DNA from: Mikania micrantha
Taxonomy: Eukaryota; Streptophyta; Magnoliopsida; Asterales; Asteraceae
Assembly (NCBI GenBank): GCA_009363875.1
Contig: CM018693.1
Coordinates: 78,604,028-78,668,027, forward strand
Direction: 5' to 3'
DNA: 64,000 bases
Shown: piece by piece, positions 23,860-34,250 of the stretch
How positions within the stretch are numbered: the stretch's first letter is position 1
Layout: every line of letters begins with the position of its first letter
Notes under the pieces: model-generated
The model's input: the letters and a program-made list of their open reading frames with translations, nothing else
What the model was told of the DNA's origin: nothing
Databases searched by the model: none
Translations under genes and position numbers: made by a program

Positions 23860-26800
23860 TCAGTACCAAAAGGGATGACTCCCGCCATTCCGGCGTTGAG
23901 TCTCCCTGAACAGCCTCCTGCCATTCGATCTCAATGAACTACTTGAAGACCCCTCTTCCAAGTATTCATCATTGCTCACATCAAATCTATCACCCGACCT
24001 GTATCTGGATTTCCAACAAGAATTAGAAATAAAATTTTGTTTTGAAAATCTTTTATGAGGAAAATTATCATAAAATTCATCATCAGATGATGATGACCTG
24101 TTCAAAACTCTTTTACCTTTTTGTTGCTTATCAAAAACTTGTCTCTTATGAAATTGTTCATCCTTGACCCAGACACACTCAGGATCAAATTTCCTGAGAA
24201 TTTTCATCTCTTCCTCACTAGGCTTTACCCTCCTAGGATTCCCACTGGCATGGATCACACAATTGTCATTAACAGAAGTTTTCTTCTTGACTTTGTGATT
24301 TGGACAATTAACAGAAATATGCCCTTTTCCTCCACAGGTGAAACACTGTCGTGTTTCTCTTGAAGTAAAAGTATGAAATCTGTTACAATTGTCCATATCA
24401 CATTCAGCAATGACATGACCCAGTTTCCCGCATCTGTAGCATTTTCTTGATGACACTTTCTTTGGCTTTTCATCACTTCCCTTAGATGATTCCAAAGACT
24501 TGAATGCTACAGATGGAGATAAAATCTTTTTCTTCAAAACAGTGGCTTTAATTTTGTCATTCTTTTGATAAATCTTTGATTTTCCCTTGTTTCCAACCCC
24601 ACTCTTGTTAACCTTGTCAACAACTTTGACAAACTTCTTGTCAATCTTTTTAGAAAATATCTCTGATTTTTGAAAAACTTTACTTGACTTTCCTTTTTGT
24701 GTAGTTGAAGATTCAACAAACACAATTGGCTTGATAGTAGAAGTAGTCTTGACTTTTAGGTTTGATTTAGAAACAATCTTTTGTTTAGCCACTGAATTCC
24801 CCGCAGATTTTACTTCAGATTTTGATTTCTGAAAAACTGGACTCTTCTTTTCAACAGACTTTGCCTTTTGATGACCAATCATCCTTAGAATATCATCTGG
24901 ATATTCTAAATCAGTGATATCCTCAATGATAGGAGCATCATTTTCAACAAAATCACTCTCATGATCAGATTCACTCTCCTTTAATGAAATAGGATCAACT
25001 TCTAAATCCGGTTCAAGTTGTGGTCTTGGTGCAAAACTAGAAGGAGGTGGGACAGAATGAAAACCAATCCCATAATTATCACGAGATCTTTGCATAGCCG
25101 CAAAATGATCAATAACATATGCGGAATTCTGATAATTCTCAAGATTGGCTTTGTTCAACTCAGCTTCAGCTTTTGCAGCTGATAACTCAACTTTCAACTT
25201 CTGAACTGAATCCAGATGCACAGAAACAGCATGGTTATTCTGTAAAACCTTGATTTTTAAATCTTCATTCTCTTTACTAAGATCAATTATCTTCTTATCA
25301 AACGCCTTTTCTTTTGAAATCAATTTCTTGTTTGCTTCTGTGCATACTCGCAGATCAGAAGTCAACTGTGAGTTCATCTCTTTGATTCTATCTATCATCT
25401 CATACAAATCAATCTGTACCTCAGTCATCTCATCAATCTTCTCCTTTCCTTTCCCTGATTCTTCTTCCAAAGAAGCCATGAAAGCACCCATAAGATCATC
25501 ATATTTAACCCCCCAGTCATAGCCCTCATCAGCTTGACTTACCAGTGCTTTAGAAGATGATTCTTCAGATTTCTCTTTCTTTTTCTGATAATCTTCCTTA
25601 GGCTTGAATGGATTCAGATTTCCATGCTTCTTGGGATTTTTGCACTCTCTTGCAAAATGACCATGTTCACCACAGTTATAACACTGTGTAGATTTTGGAT
25701 TAAATCCAAACTTTGTGTTCCGGTCAAAAGTGAATTTCTTCCCGGTTTTCTTCTCATATCTATTAATTCTGCGAATAACACTCGCCAATGCCCACTGCGT
25801 ATCTATCAACTCCATCTCATCCTCATCAATTTGTGCATAATCTTCAAAAGTAAGATTTGCATTTCCAATTCTCCCAGCCACCTGCTCATCATAAGCACTC
25901 ACGACACATGACAAAATAGACATATGATCTTTAACGGCTTCAACTGTCACTTTTCCTAAATTTGTTGTGTTAAGCTGAACTGGAGGTGGTGTAGACTCAG
26001 ACTTTTTCTCATTGACAGAACAGTGTGAGCTAGAACTTGTAGGCACTGAAGAACTCTGAGTAGATTCAGAAGTTCTAGACACGAAAGCAGTCTGTATCTT
26101 CGCAGATGCAGCAGGAGGTGTAGCAACTGAACCACCATACAAGGAAGGATCTTGAGTGACATTTACCCGTCTTGCTTTACGTTTGTCCTTCATTTTTTGT
26201 TTCTCCAGTTTCTGAATAAACTTTACCAATGTCAATCCATGTAGGTTTTCTCTCAATATGAGCACCAAAGAGTTCCATTTGTCAGGTAATGCATCAGCCA
26301 AAAAATCTATCTTCTCATCCTCTGAATACTCAATACCATATTTCCTCACTTCAGTTAACAAGTGTCTGTATCTGGTAATTAAGGCATCCAAAGTTTCATT
26401 TCCTATGATGTTGAAATTTTCAAACTCCTTTCTGATGTCAGTAGCCTTCATTTTCTTCAGATTAGTATTTCCTTCAACTCTTGCCTTTAATGCATTCCAA
26501 AGACTGTAAGCCGTCTTATGTTCATCAAACTGATGCAAAATTTGATTGGGAATAGCTTGACTCAATAACCAATACGCTTTCTTCTCTGAGTCATACTTTT
26601 TCCTTTCATCTACATCCAATCTTTCCAAGAGTTGAAACAAATCAGTACCAACTAATCTTGGTCTCTTATAAGGAGATAAGATTCTTTCCCATAAATTTGT
26701 ATCCGTGCCATTGAGATGAGTCTCAAATCGTCCTTTCCAACTGTCATAATCAGCTAAATCCAATAGCTTTGCCACTTTATTTGTACTACCCACTTCATTC

Positions 26801-26865
26801 TCACTGATTAAAATGTTCTGAAGTTTGGAATTCTGAATTGCCATCGCAGCGTACATGTCAGACAT
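23860..26865 (-). CDS. gag: Ty1/copia gag of A (intact)
   Basis: An open frame of about 1,000 codons starts at the MSDMYAAMA methionine conserved in B and E. The frame is open further upstream (to 26889) but that part is not conserved. A UBN2-type capsid region covers about the first 230 residues. The first CCHC knuckle (CYNCGEHGHFAREC) lies near 25670. A predicted coiled coil and an acidic/Ser-Lys-rich part follow. Two more knuckles (CYRCGKLGHVIAEC near 24430 and CFTCGGKGHISVNC near 24330) precede the tail, which ends SHPFWY. All three knuckles are complete, unlike in B. It would assemble particles and package RNA, and might still do so in trans if expressed. Confidence 0.88.
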   Translation of the reverse strand: MSDMYAAMAIQNSKLQNILISENEVGSTNKVAKLLDLADYDSWKGRFETHLNGTDTNLWERILSPYKRPRLVGTDLFQLLERLDVDERKKYDSEKKAYWLLSQAIPNQILHQFDEHKTAYSLWNALKARVEGNTNLKKMKATDIRKEFENFNIIGNETLDALITRYRHLLTEVRKYGIEYSEDEKIDFLADALPDKWNSLVLILRENLHGLTLVKFIQKLEKQKMKDKRKARRVNVTQDPSLYGGSVATPPAASAKIQTAFVSRTSESTQSSSVPTSSSSHCSVNEKKSESTPPPVQLNTTNLGKVTVEAVKDHMSILSCVVSAYDEQVAGRIGNANLTFEDYAQIDEDEMELIDTQWALASVIRRINRYEKKTGKKFTFDRNTKFGFNPKSTQCYNCGEHGHFARECKNPKKHGNLNPFKPKEDYQKKKEKSEESSSKALVSQADEGYDWGVKYDDLMGAFMASLEEESGKGKEKIDEMTEVQIDLYEMIDRIKEMNSQLTSDLRVCTEANKKLISKEKAFDKKIIDLSKENEDLKIKVLQNNHAVSVHLDSVQKLKVELSAAKAEAELNKANLENYQNSAYVIDHFAAMQRSRDNYGIGFHSVPPPSSFAPRPQLEPDLEVDPISLKESESDHESDFVENDAPIIEDITDLEYPDDILRMIGHQKAKSVEKKSPVFQKSKSEVKSAGNSVAKQKIVSKSNLKVKTTSTIKPIVFVESSTTQKGKSSKVFQKSEIFSKKIDKKFVKVVDKVNKSGVGNKGKSKIYQKNDKIKATVLKKKILSPSVAFKSLESSKGSDEKPKKVSSRKCYRCGKLGHVIAECDMDNCNRFHTFTSRETRQCFTCGGKGHISVNCPNHKVKKKTSVNDNCVIHASGNPRRVKPSEEEMKILRKFDPECVWVKDEQFHKRQVFDKQQKGKRVLNRSSSSDDEFYDNFPHKRFSKQNFISNSCWKSRYRSGDRFDVSNDEYLEEGSSSSSLRSNGRRLFRETQRRNGGSHPFWY

Positions 26866-27576
26866 GATTTTAGAAATGTAAGCAGCCAACTTTTTTCCAA
26901 AATATTACTAGCCGAACCTCAAACGAATCTCAGCCGAACCTTCAGACGAACCTCAGCCGAACCTGTGGACTAAAATTCGTCTTAGCCGAACCTTCAGGCG
27001 AACCTCAACCGAACCTATGGACAAAATTTGTCTTTTGAGCAGCGAACCTTTAAGCAACGAACCTTGAACTCACAAACCTTTGCACAGACGAACCAAGAAA
27101 CTGGCGAACCTTTTAGTTTAAACGAACCCTCAGCCGAACTATACACAGTAAACAGCGAACCTTTACCGAACTATCACCCAAACTTGCCGAACCTTGACAA
27201 AAATCTTTGCCGAACCTTCGCCGAACTATAGCCGAACCTCTGCCGAACCTTCAGCGAACTATCAAACGAACCCTCTGAAAAACCTTCTAGCAGCGAACCT
27301 TTATCTTCAGCAAGTCACAGGTTCGTCCCACGAACCTGTAGCGCAGATTTTGAAATTTTTGAGCGGGAAACCTTCCAAAACTTCAAAAAATCCTCCCAAA
27401 TCTCTACCAAAACACCTCCAAAACTTCAATTGTTGTAATTTAACAACAATTGATGATAAACACACTCACAAATCACCTGAAAATCAATCAAGAAGAGAGA
27501 ATTTGATCCATCAAATATCTTAAAATCTTCAATTGCTTGAATTCTTTGAAATTGTAGTGTAGAACCTCAACCAAAC
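26866..27576 (-). repeat. A leader with AGGTTCG word array
   Basis: The untranslated leader lies between primer site and gag. From about 26910 to 27330 it is crowded with CGAACC on the plus strand (AGGTTCG on the element strand), dozens of copies at irregular spacing. Sister elements B and E have the same array in the same place. The short plus-strand ORFs here are artefacts of the repetition. Confidence 0.8.
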
Positions 27577-27588
27577 GCTCTGATACCA
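27577..27588 (-). promoter_or_regulatory. A primer-binding site
   Basis: The complement of GCTCTGATACCA is TGGTATCAGAGC, matching initiator tRNA-Met, one base from the LTR. Confidence 0.95.
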
Positions 27589-27589
27589 C

Positions 27590-28129
27590 TGTTGGTTTGG
27601 TGAAACCGTTCTGGATCGAATAACAAGTTCTACAAACTATCAACTACGTGCGGAATCAATAGTCAATATGTAGAAATACAAAGAACACAAACAATTCAAT
27701 AATCAACTCTTGTATTATCAACAAATGATTACAAGAAGACAATTCTCACACAGAGAAAATACAGAGAATTTCTAGCAATCTGGCCAAAGTTCTGAAAGTT
27801 CTCAAAGTTCTGTCCAGATCTACAAACAAACCTGCTATTTATAGATACTGGACCAGCGAACCTTTTACTGCTAGCCGAACCTAAGGTTTGCCAGCCGAGC
27901 CCTAAGGTTCGTTGAAGGAACCCTTAGGTTTGCTAGACGAACCTACCAAAAGGTTCGCCAAACCTTTGCCAGACCATAGGTTCGCTAAACCTATCAACTC
28001 AATAGGTTCGCTGACATGACAAGGTTCATGGGCCAAACGAACCTTATGCATATATATTAGCGTAACCTTTTACAAAAACAAAATAAATACAACTTTTGAA
28101 TAGAAAACAATTACAAACATGCACTAACA
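27590..28129 (-). repeat. A 5' LTR (540 bp)
   Basis: It is bounded by TGTTGGTTTGG (27590) and CACTAACA (28129). Its element-strand start is TGTTAGTGCATG. It holds a minus-strand TATA-like CTATAAATAG near 27835 and AGGTTCG words upstream of it. It resembles the B and E LTRs. Confidence 0.85.
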
Positions 28130-28594
28130 CATTTGAATAAGCTCACTCACGGTATTTCGTTATCACTACTATCCCAGAATGTCTGATGGCGGTTTGCATC
28201 ACACAATCTCGACATTCCATGATAGTAATGTCATGATAAATAGAGAGTTCACTTATGTTGGAAATGAAAATGGGTTTTCAAATTTTTTTAGAAACGTCTC
28301 TTGAAAATGTATGTTTATTCATGTTTAGTCCTAAAATCAGAGATTTTCCCATTTTGTTAGTTGTAAAATCACACAAGTTTTCCTCCCATTATCCTCTCAC
28401 TGACATTGCCTTGCCATGTCAAGTAAGGCTTATTTATAGGGCATGGGTACAAACAAGTGGAGCCACCAGCCCACCACACGCTTTACAGGGCTTGACTTTG
28501 CCTTTAATAGTAAATGGGAGACTTATTTCATCTCTCTTATTCTTGCGCCGAGTCTCGCATCTCGCATCGTTTGTCTTGAGCCATCTTTAGTCTG
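28130..28594. other. Outer host sequence of A and G2
   Basis: No gene is recognised. A minus-strand TATA-like CTATAAATAAG lies near 28430, beside TATAGGGC and CCCACCAC words. These resemble the U3 module of the Ty3 LTRs, so this is probably another LTR fragment. Its continuation resumes at 63249 on the far side of G2. Confidence 0.5.
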
Positions 28595-29590
28595 TGTAAC
28601 ACCCCGACCGATGGCAGAAACGTCGGGATGCCACGAGGGATGTGTAGATTGTTCATAAGCTCGTGGGCATCTAAATAAATCAACACATATCAAATAAATC
28701 AACCAAAGTAATTACATCAAAAATCATGTTCATCATGATTTAGTTACAGTAATTTACACAAAAGATTAGCTAAATTAACTAAACACTAGTCTTCAGTAAT
28801 CTAGTTAATTTTAGCTAAGTCCAAGATCCTAAGTGATGATGTCCAAAATATGAGAGACCATCCTTCACAACCTACTTGTCTTCATTTGCTGAAACATGTA
28901 GAAAATCAAGTGTCAACTACAAAGTAGTTGGTGAGAAAATCATAAGTTTTTATGTTTCAAAAATGTTTACAAAATGTTTATAAAAGTTTATAGTTTTCCA
29001 AGAAAATCCACATGTGCACCGCGAGATAATCAAACACTGCCAACACACAAACACAAACACAACCATCACATATTTCAAATAATCACAAATAGTCAATCAC
29101 ATATATTCAACCAATCTCAACCAACGATATTTCCAAATAGTATAAGTGACAATACATGCACTGCAGAGGACACGCGGTCGCTCAACCGACAGCGGAATCA
29201 CTGAGGAGGACCAAAGTCAACTCATCATTACTAATTCAATCATTGCGGAGGACCGAAGTCAACAACAGCAACTCATGGAGTTGTGATAATCCAATATAGT
29301 ATAACTGACAATACATGCACTGCGGAGGACTGCTGTCACTCACCAACAGCGGAATCACTGAGGAGGACCGAAGTCACTCATCATTAGTAATTCAATCATT
29401 GCGGAGGACCGAAGTCAACAACAACGACCCATGGAGTTGTGATAATCCGTGATAATCCGAGACAATCCATAAACAATGATAATCCAATAATATGCATATC
29501 ATAATGATAAACCAGGTGTCCACCATGTGTTATCAACTTAATATGTAAATCAGGTATACATGTTTTACCTCCGAGTTTAGATGTAAAATG
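28595..29590 (-). repeat. G2 solo LTR, left piece (LTR 3' part)
   Basis: Noncoding. It contains CAACTACAAAGTAGTTGGTG (28913-28932), which matches the G1 LTR end region in reverse, and a tandem duplication at 29135-29450. It stops at AAATG (29586-29590), the target duplication of the composite insertion. Confidence 0.8.
29135..29450. repeat. Tandem duplication of about 160 bp in G2
   Basis: Two copies (about 29137-29292 and 29298-29452) each begin AGTATAA and carry GACAATACATGCACTGC, AGCGGAATCACTGAGGAGGA and ATGGAGTTGTGATAATCC. Within each copy the word GAGGACCGAAGTCA (or a variant) recurs. Confidence 0.85.
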
Positions 29591-30129
29591 TGTTAGTGCA
29601 TTTTCTGTGTGAAAGCTGCATTTAATGTGTGAATCTGGCTTGTTGTATATGAAATCATAGTCTGTTGAATATGATTAAGGGTTTGGCTAAAGATCCAAGA
29701 AGGTTTGGCTATGATTCATGGCTAAAAGGTTTGGTGGTCACATGGTTTAAGGTTTGGCAAACCTATAGGTTTGGCAAACCTTTTGGCAAACCTATAGGTT
29801 TGGCAAACCTTTTGAAACCTATATATAGGTAGACTTGGAAGACTTGGAGTGGTAGAGCTCATAATTTCACATACACAAAGCAACTTTCTCTATCAAGTTC
29901 AAGACTTCTCTCTCAAGATCAAGATCAAGACTTCTCTTCATCTTAACTTCTTTCGTATATTCAAGTGTTGTATTTCACGTTTGATTCGTTGTAATCAGTT
30001 GAATGTTAATGACAAATTCAGATTCATGATAGATTACCATGTCATTGTTGATCCAAATCTAGTTGTAAACGGATTCCGCACGTTTATGATCGAATCGTAG
30101 AATTTCGTGATCGATTCTTCAAATCTACA
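29591..30129 (+). repeat. D 5' LTR (539 bp)
   Basis: It starts TGTTAGTGCATTTTC and ends AAATCTACA. It is 29 bp longer than the 3' copy because of an extra GGCAAACCT unit pair near 29775-29805. It holds AGGTTTGGCAAACCT palindromes and a TATA-like CTATATATAGG near 29819. I count about seven substitutions against the 3' LTR. Confidence 0.92.
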
Positions 30130-30130
30130 G

Positions 30131-30142
30131 TGGTATCAGAGT
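30131..30142 (+). promoter_or_regulatory. D primer-binding site
   Basis: TGGTATCAGAGT matches initiator tRNA-Met except for the last base (C to T), one base after the LTR. Confidence 0.88.
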
Positions 30143-30844
30143 GTTAGGCTTGATTCTACGACTATTTGGACATCAATATCAAGTAATTTGATCAGAAAAT
30201 TCATCATCTTGGAGGTGTTCTTGAAGTTCTTCACGTTTTTGTCAACAAAAACCCAGATCTACAAAAAATTATCAACTTTTTGCAAATTTTGATCTGATAG
30301 AAAGATGCGCCTCGAAAAAACGAAGATTTTGACTACTCATAGGCCTTCTAACTCCAAAAAATGAAGATTCTAGAGCCGTTTTAGTGAAGTTGCAGATCTG
30401 TTCAGCGATCAGACGAACCTTTGACGAACCTAAGAGCCGAACCTACATAGGTTCGTGAGAAATAGGTTCGTGGGAACCTCTAGGTTCGCCAAAAATGTCA
30501 TAGGTTCGCCAAAAACCTTTCCTAGGTTCGCCAAAACCTTCCTAGGTTCGCCAAAACCTTCATAGGTTCGCCAAAACCTCAATAGGTTCGTGAAAAAGCT
30601 CAAAAGGTTCGTGAAAACCTCAAAAGGTTCGTGAAAAGGTTTGGGAGAACCTCTAATTGGTTTGTTCGAAGAGTTTTGCAAGAAATATACCATTTTAAAA
30701 GTTCAAGCAAACCTTGTTTACCTATTTTGGGCCTTCCGGATCATTTGGGATAGGTTTCAAGACCTAATTCGGACGTTAAGACAAGGTTTGAGCTGTTTTG
30801 TTTTGAGAGGTTAAATTTTGACGTTCTGAACATAAAAGTTAACT
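30143..30844 (+). other. D leader with AGGTTCG array
   Basis: Untranslated. AGGTTCG, CGAACCT and the spaced form TTCGCCAAAACCT recur from about 30412 to 30665. The position matches the array in A, B and E. Confidence 0.75.
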
Positions 30845-33220
30845 ATGACATACAAGAACTGGAACGTGGAATGGTTGGCTAACAATGGACTTGTGTTGGA
30901 CAATTTGGACAATTATCCGAACTGGAGATCCACATTCGAAACGTTTATTACCAAAGTGGATGATAATTATCAGAAGTTATTGTACCAACAATACAAGAAA
31001 CCATGTTTGAAACTGAATGAAGATCAAATGTCTGAATTTAATCAAGAAAAAGAATTGTGTGAATTGTTTTCAGTGATCATTTCTGAAGATATTAAAAAGA
31101 CTGATTTTGAACAAATGCCACATTCATGTGCAAAGTGGAGTTTGTTAGAATTTGCATATAATAGTCATGTTGCAAAGAAGATCAAGGATGCTTATGATCA
31201 TCTTTTACCATTTATACAAGAATTGAAATATTTTCAGTTTGATATCACTGATGGACAAATCATTGAGAAGTTTACGCAATTTTTACCTTATCGATGGAGT
31301 GATTTTGTTGAAAGAATGAAGGAAACAGAAGTTATTCATCATGTCAAATTAATGAACTTCAAAGATGTGGTTGATAAAATGGAATCGGAGATAAGGAGAA
31401 CCGGAAAATGGATTGTGAAAATTGTTGATTTCTCGTGGATTGATGAACAAAGAAACATGTTAAAGGCAAGTATGAGTGCTGAGAAAGAAAAAGAAGATGT
31501 TGATGAAGAAAAGGAAGATGATCTGAAAACTGAAGATTGTATTGAGACAAGTGTGAATTTGAGGATGGAAGGTTGTGATGAAGAGAAGAGTGAGGATTAT
31601 TCAATGTCAGAATCTAATAAAACAATTGAACCTGAAATGTCTGAAGATAGCAAACAGATGAATGAAGTTGTAGATAAGAGATGTAATGTAACTGAAGATA
31701 CACACATTCTTGATGATTCTGATATCAAAAGTGAGATGAAGAAGTCTGAAGATGATGTTTTGAAGTCAAAGGATGAAACTTCAAGTGTTGAAGTGGTGTC
31801 AACAGAGGATGAGAGTGTTTATGAGGATGCCTCTGATGATTTGTCTGAAACAACTACCATCATTAGTGAAGACCGTTGTCATACCATTTCAGATAAAGAG
31901 GTAAGTTCAGGTACATTTTCTAAACTCTCATGCTCTAAATGTTTAAATCTTGAGGGAAAAATTTGGAGTTTGGAGGAAGAAAACATGAATTTGAAATGTG
32001 ACTTATCAAACTGCAATAAAGCATACATGGATTTAAAATCAAATGAAAAGTTTTTTTCAAAACAGATTGCAGATTTGAAGTTACAGGTTCAAATGTTGAC
32101 TGATGATTTGTCAAAGTCAAATGCCAATGAAAGTGTTTCTAAACAAAAACTTGACATTTTGAGCAAAGTAAATGTTGAATTGACAAATGCAGTAAATAAA
32201 ATTAAAATCAAAATGGACAAGGCAAAAAGGGACTTTGACAGGATCATGCGCAAATTGGAGAATCATCATAATTCTATAATTTCTTCAAGTCCTCTTATTG
32301 AGAAATCAAGTGATAGTGAAATTTCAATAGATAACACTCTCAATAAGGGAAAGTCTCCAATTTGTGCTGATAACAACATTCCTCCGATCATTGAAGATTG
32401 TACTTTTGAGGAATATGATGAGGAGACATTGTACAGATATGGGTTGATGGATGTACATAAGGATTATGATGATTCTCATAATAATATCTTTGATGATGTG
32501 AAATCATGTGTTTCAAACTCTGCATCATCATCCAAAAAGAAAGTTTCTTTCAAAACCCCATTGGTTGAAATTAAAAAGTTTTCAAAGAATGAAAATATGA
32601 ATTTTTCAAAACAAAATGGTTTTTCAAGTTCAAAACCTAAACGTCAAATTCAATCAAAATGGGTTGTGAAATCATCATGTGCATCAAACAGAGTGGAATC
32701 AAAGTGTGATACTTCAAAGTCTTGGAACAAAGACAAGATTTCACTCAGTCCCACAAGATGTGAAAAGCTGAACTTTGAGTCTCTCACGTCAAATGATAAG
32801 AAGTCACATTTGACTCATATGGGTTCAACAAGTAATCAAAGATTGGTTTATGGTTCACCAGTGGTATATCACCAAAACCATAGGTTTGTACAAAACTATT
32901 CTGCTAGGTTTGTGGAGAGGAGAATATGTTTTGAGTGTGGAACAAGAGGGCATATCATTGCTAATTGTCCTTATTTGTGTGAGTTACAAGGACAAGCTAG
33001 TAATGCCAAGTCTTGTGTCACAGAGGTTTCAAAGTTCATTCCTAAAAGACATAAAATGCCAAATCAAAACAAGGAAGAACTTGTGAAAGCCTCGGATGAA
33101 GAAAAGTTGAAACTTTCAAAACCTTTAATGACTATTTTGGTGTTTAACAACTATGTGGTGATTCAAGATAAGTATTATCTTAAAAATGCACTTGAACAGG
33201 AACAGTTGTGGATACCATAA
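30845..33220 (+). CDS. gag: Ty1/copia-type gag of D (intact)
   Basis: An open frame of 791 codons starts MTYKNWNVEWL. The first ~200 residues look like a copia capsid domain (YPNWRSTFETF, then FLPYRWSDFVERM). A very acidic Glu/Asp/Ser-rich part follows (about 31470-31880), then a coiled-coil-like segment (about 31940-32280), a Ser/Lys-rich part, and one CCHC knuckle (CFECGTRGHIIANC) near 32930-32970. It has one knuckle where A has three. It would form or join particles. The intact frame in an otherwise pol-less element suggests that gag was useful for mobility, but that is inference. Confidence 0.85.
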   Translation: MTYKNWNVEWLANNGLVLDNLDNYPNWRSTFETFITKVDDNYQKLLYQQYKKPCLKLNEDQMSEFNQEKELCELFSVIISEDIKKTDFEQMPHSCAKWSLLEFAYNSHVAKKIKDAYDHLLPFIQELKYFQFDITDGQIIEKFTQFLPYRWSDFVERMKETEVIHHVKLMNFKDVVDKMESEIRRTGKWIVKIVDFSWIDEQRNMLKASMSAEKEKEDVDEEKEDDLKTEDCIETSVNLRMEGCDEEKSEDYSMSESNKTIEPEMSEDSKQMNEVVDKRCNVTEDTHILDDSDIKSEMKKSEDDVLKSKDETSSVEVVSTEDESVYEDASDDLSETTTIISEDRCHTISDKEVSSGTFSKLSCSKCLNLEGKIWSLEEENMNLKCDLSNCNKAYMDLKSNEKFFSKQIADLKLQVQMLTDDLSKSNANESVSKQKLDILSKVNVELTNAVNKIKIKMDKAKRDFDRIMRKLENHHNSIISSSPLIEKSSDSEISIDNTLNKGKSPICADNNIPPIIEDCTFEEYDEETLYRYGLMDVHKDYDDSHNNIFDDVKSCVSNSASSSKKKVSFKTPLVEIKKFSKNENMNFSKQNGFSSSKPKRQIQSKWVVKSSCASNRVESKCDTSKSWNKDKISLSPTRCEKLNFESLTSNDKKSHLTHMGSTSNQRLVYGSPVVYHQNHRFVQNYSARFVERRICFECGTRGHIIANCPYLCELQGQASNAKSCVTEVSKFIPKRHKMPNQNKEELVKASDEEKLKLSKPLMTILVFNNYVVIQDKYYLKNALEQEQLWIP

Positions 33221-33357
33221 ACAAACAAAGTTTCAAAGGAAACTTCTTTAGTTTCAATTGGAAAATGGATTAAATTTCGGTATATGGATTTTCATGGAAA
33301 ACTCAAGACCTCAAAGGCTTGGGTGACTAAAGATATCTAATGGTTTGTGAGTGTGTG

Positions 33358-33452
33358 CAGGAGGATTTCAAGAGAACCTATCAATTGGAGGAGAGCTCAT
33401 TGATAGTGAAACTTCCTGTCATGTATTTGGTAAAATCGTTCTAATTCTTTAA
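33358..33452 (+). pseudogene. Relic of the protease start in D
   Basis: After gag comes GTGTGCAG and then a stretch that aligns with the start of B pol. The bases GATAGTGAAAC at 33402-33412 match GATAGTGGATG of B. Read from 33387, the peptide contains IDSETSCHVFG, against VDSGCSRHMTG in B. The catalytic DSG triplet has become DSE, and TAA follows within about 12 codons. It shows that D descends from an element that once had pol. Confidence 0.65.
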
Positions 33453-34045
33453 CTGTCATATTATTCTGGAGAACTTGACAGGTTTGGAATTACATTGTCA
33501 TATTTTCATGATGTTTTCAAGTCACATTGATCATACTGTTTTACAAAGATGGTAAATCATATCGGTTGTCAATTTTCCGGGAATTTTGATTTTTCTATAT
33601 ACTTATAAAATTCTAAAAATCATAAAGATTTTCATTTTTAGCATTTTAGGGGGAGTAAAAATTTAAAAAAAAAATCAAAAATAATATAAAATTAGAAAAT
33701 CGAGAAATTGATCCGACCTTTGAGATATGATTGTACATTGTAACATTCTAAAGCTTACTTGTATCAAACAAGATCAAATACAAAGCGATCACAATGCACT
33801 CAGTATGATATGTTGGTAGGTCTTTCACTTAATTGTGATTTCTGTAGACTAATGCCATAATCATTCTTTGTGAGACACATTACTTAGAACACAGTGTTTG
33901 ATCTTTGTCCTGAGTGAGTGGCCATTTGCCTCAGTGATTGCTAATTGTATTAGTACATATATTAGTTTGATCATGTGTTTCTTTTTCAAAAGAAATTCTG
34001 AGTTCATTTTTTTTTCTTTTATTTTAGTTCAAAACATGGAAATTC

Positions 34046-34250
34046 TCTGTGCATACTTACGTATCGATCTGATTGTTATGTTTTGGATATTCTGCTTTTA
34101 TTTTCTTGGTTTGTTTAGAACTTGGGCATTCTATGTGTATACGGAAGTATCAATCTGATTGCTATGTTTTAAACTTAACTTATTTTTTGGTTCAATATTA
34201 TGGTTTCATCTGCGCATACGGAAGTATCAATCTTGTTACCGAATTTTGAA
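34046..34250 (+). repeat. Three imperfect repeats, about 80-bp period
   Basis: The units contain GCATACTTACGTATCGATCT, GTATACGGAAGTATCAATCT and GCATACGGAAGTATCAATCT. Each is followed by TGATTG or a variant and a TATGTTTT-like tail. Homologous triplets are in B (45369-45580) and E (about 52850-53045). Confidence 0.75.

Larger units (their letters stand above)
20072..28129 (-). mobile_element. A: Ty1/copia element, 3' part cut off by G1
   Basis: Read on the minus strand: 5' LTR (28129-27590), primer site, word-array leader, gag, pol, then post-pol spacer. The copy ends abruptly at 20072 where the G1 LTR begins. The third ORF and 3' LTR seen in sister element B would lie beyond G1, left of the window. 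The right flank CATTT (28130-28134) should be one copy of its target duplication. Confidence 0.9.

Noticed and set aside
26890..27330. GGTTCG as tRNA B boxes or a tRNA-derived array
   Set aside because: The word resembles the T-arm/B-box core, but I find no A box, acceptor stem or terminator, and the spacing is irregular.
28974..29204. Short ORFs in the G2 LTR and outer DNA as host genes (also 28255-28658, 62606-62985)
   Set aside because: They have no recognisable domain or exon structure, and the surrounding sequence is LTR.
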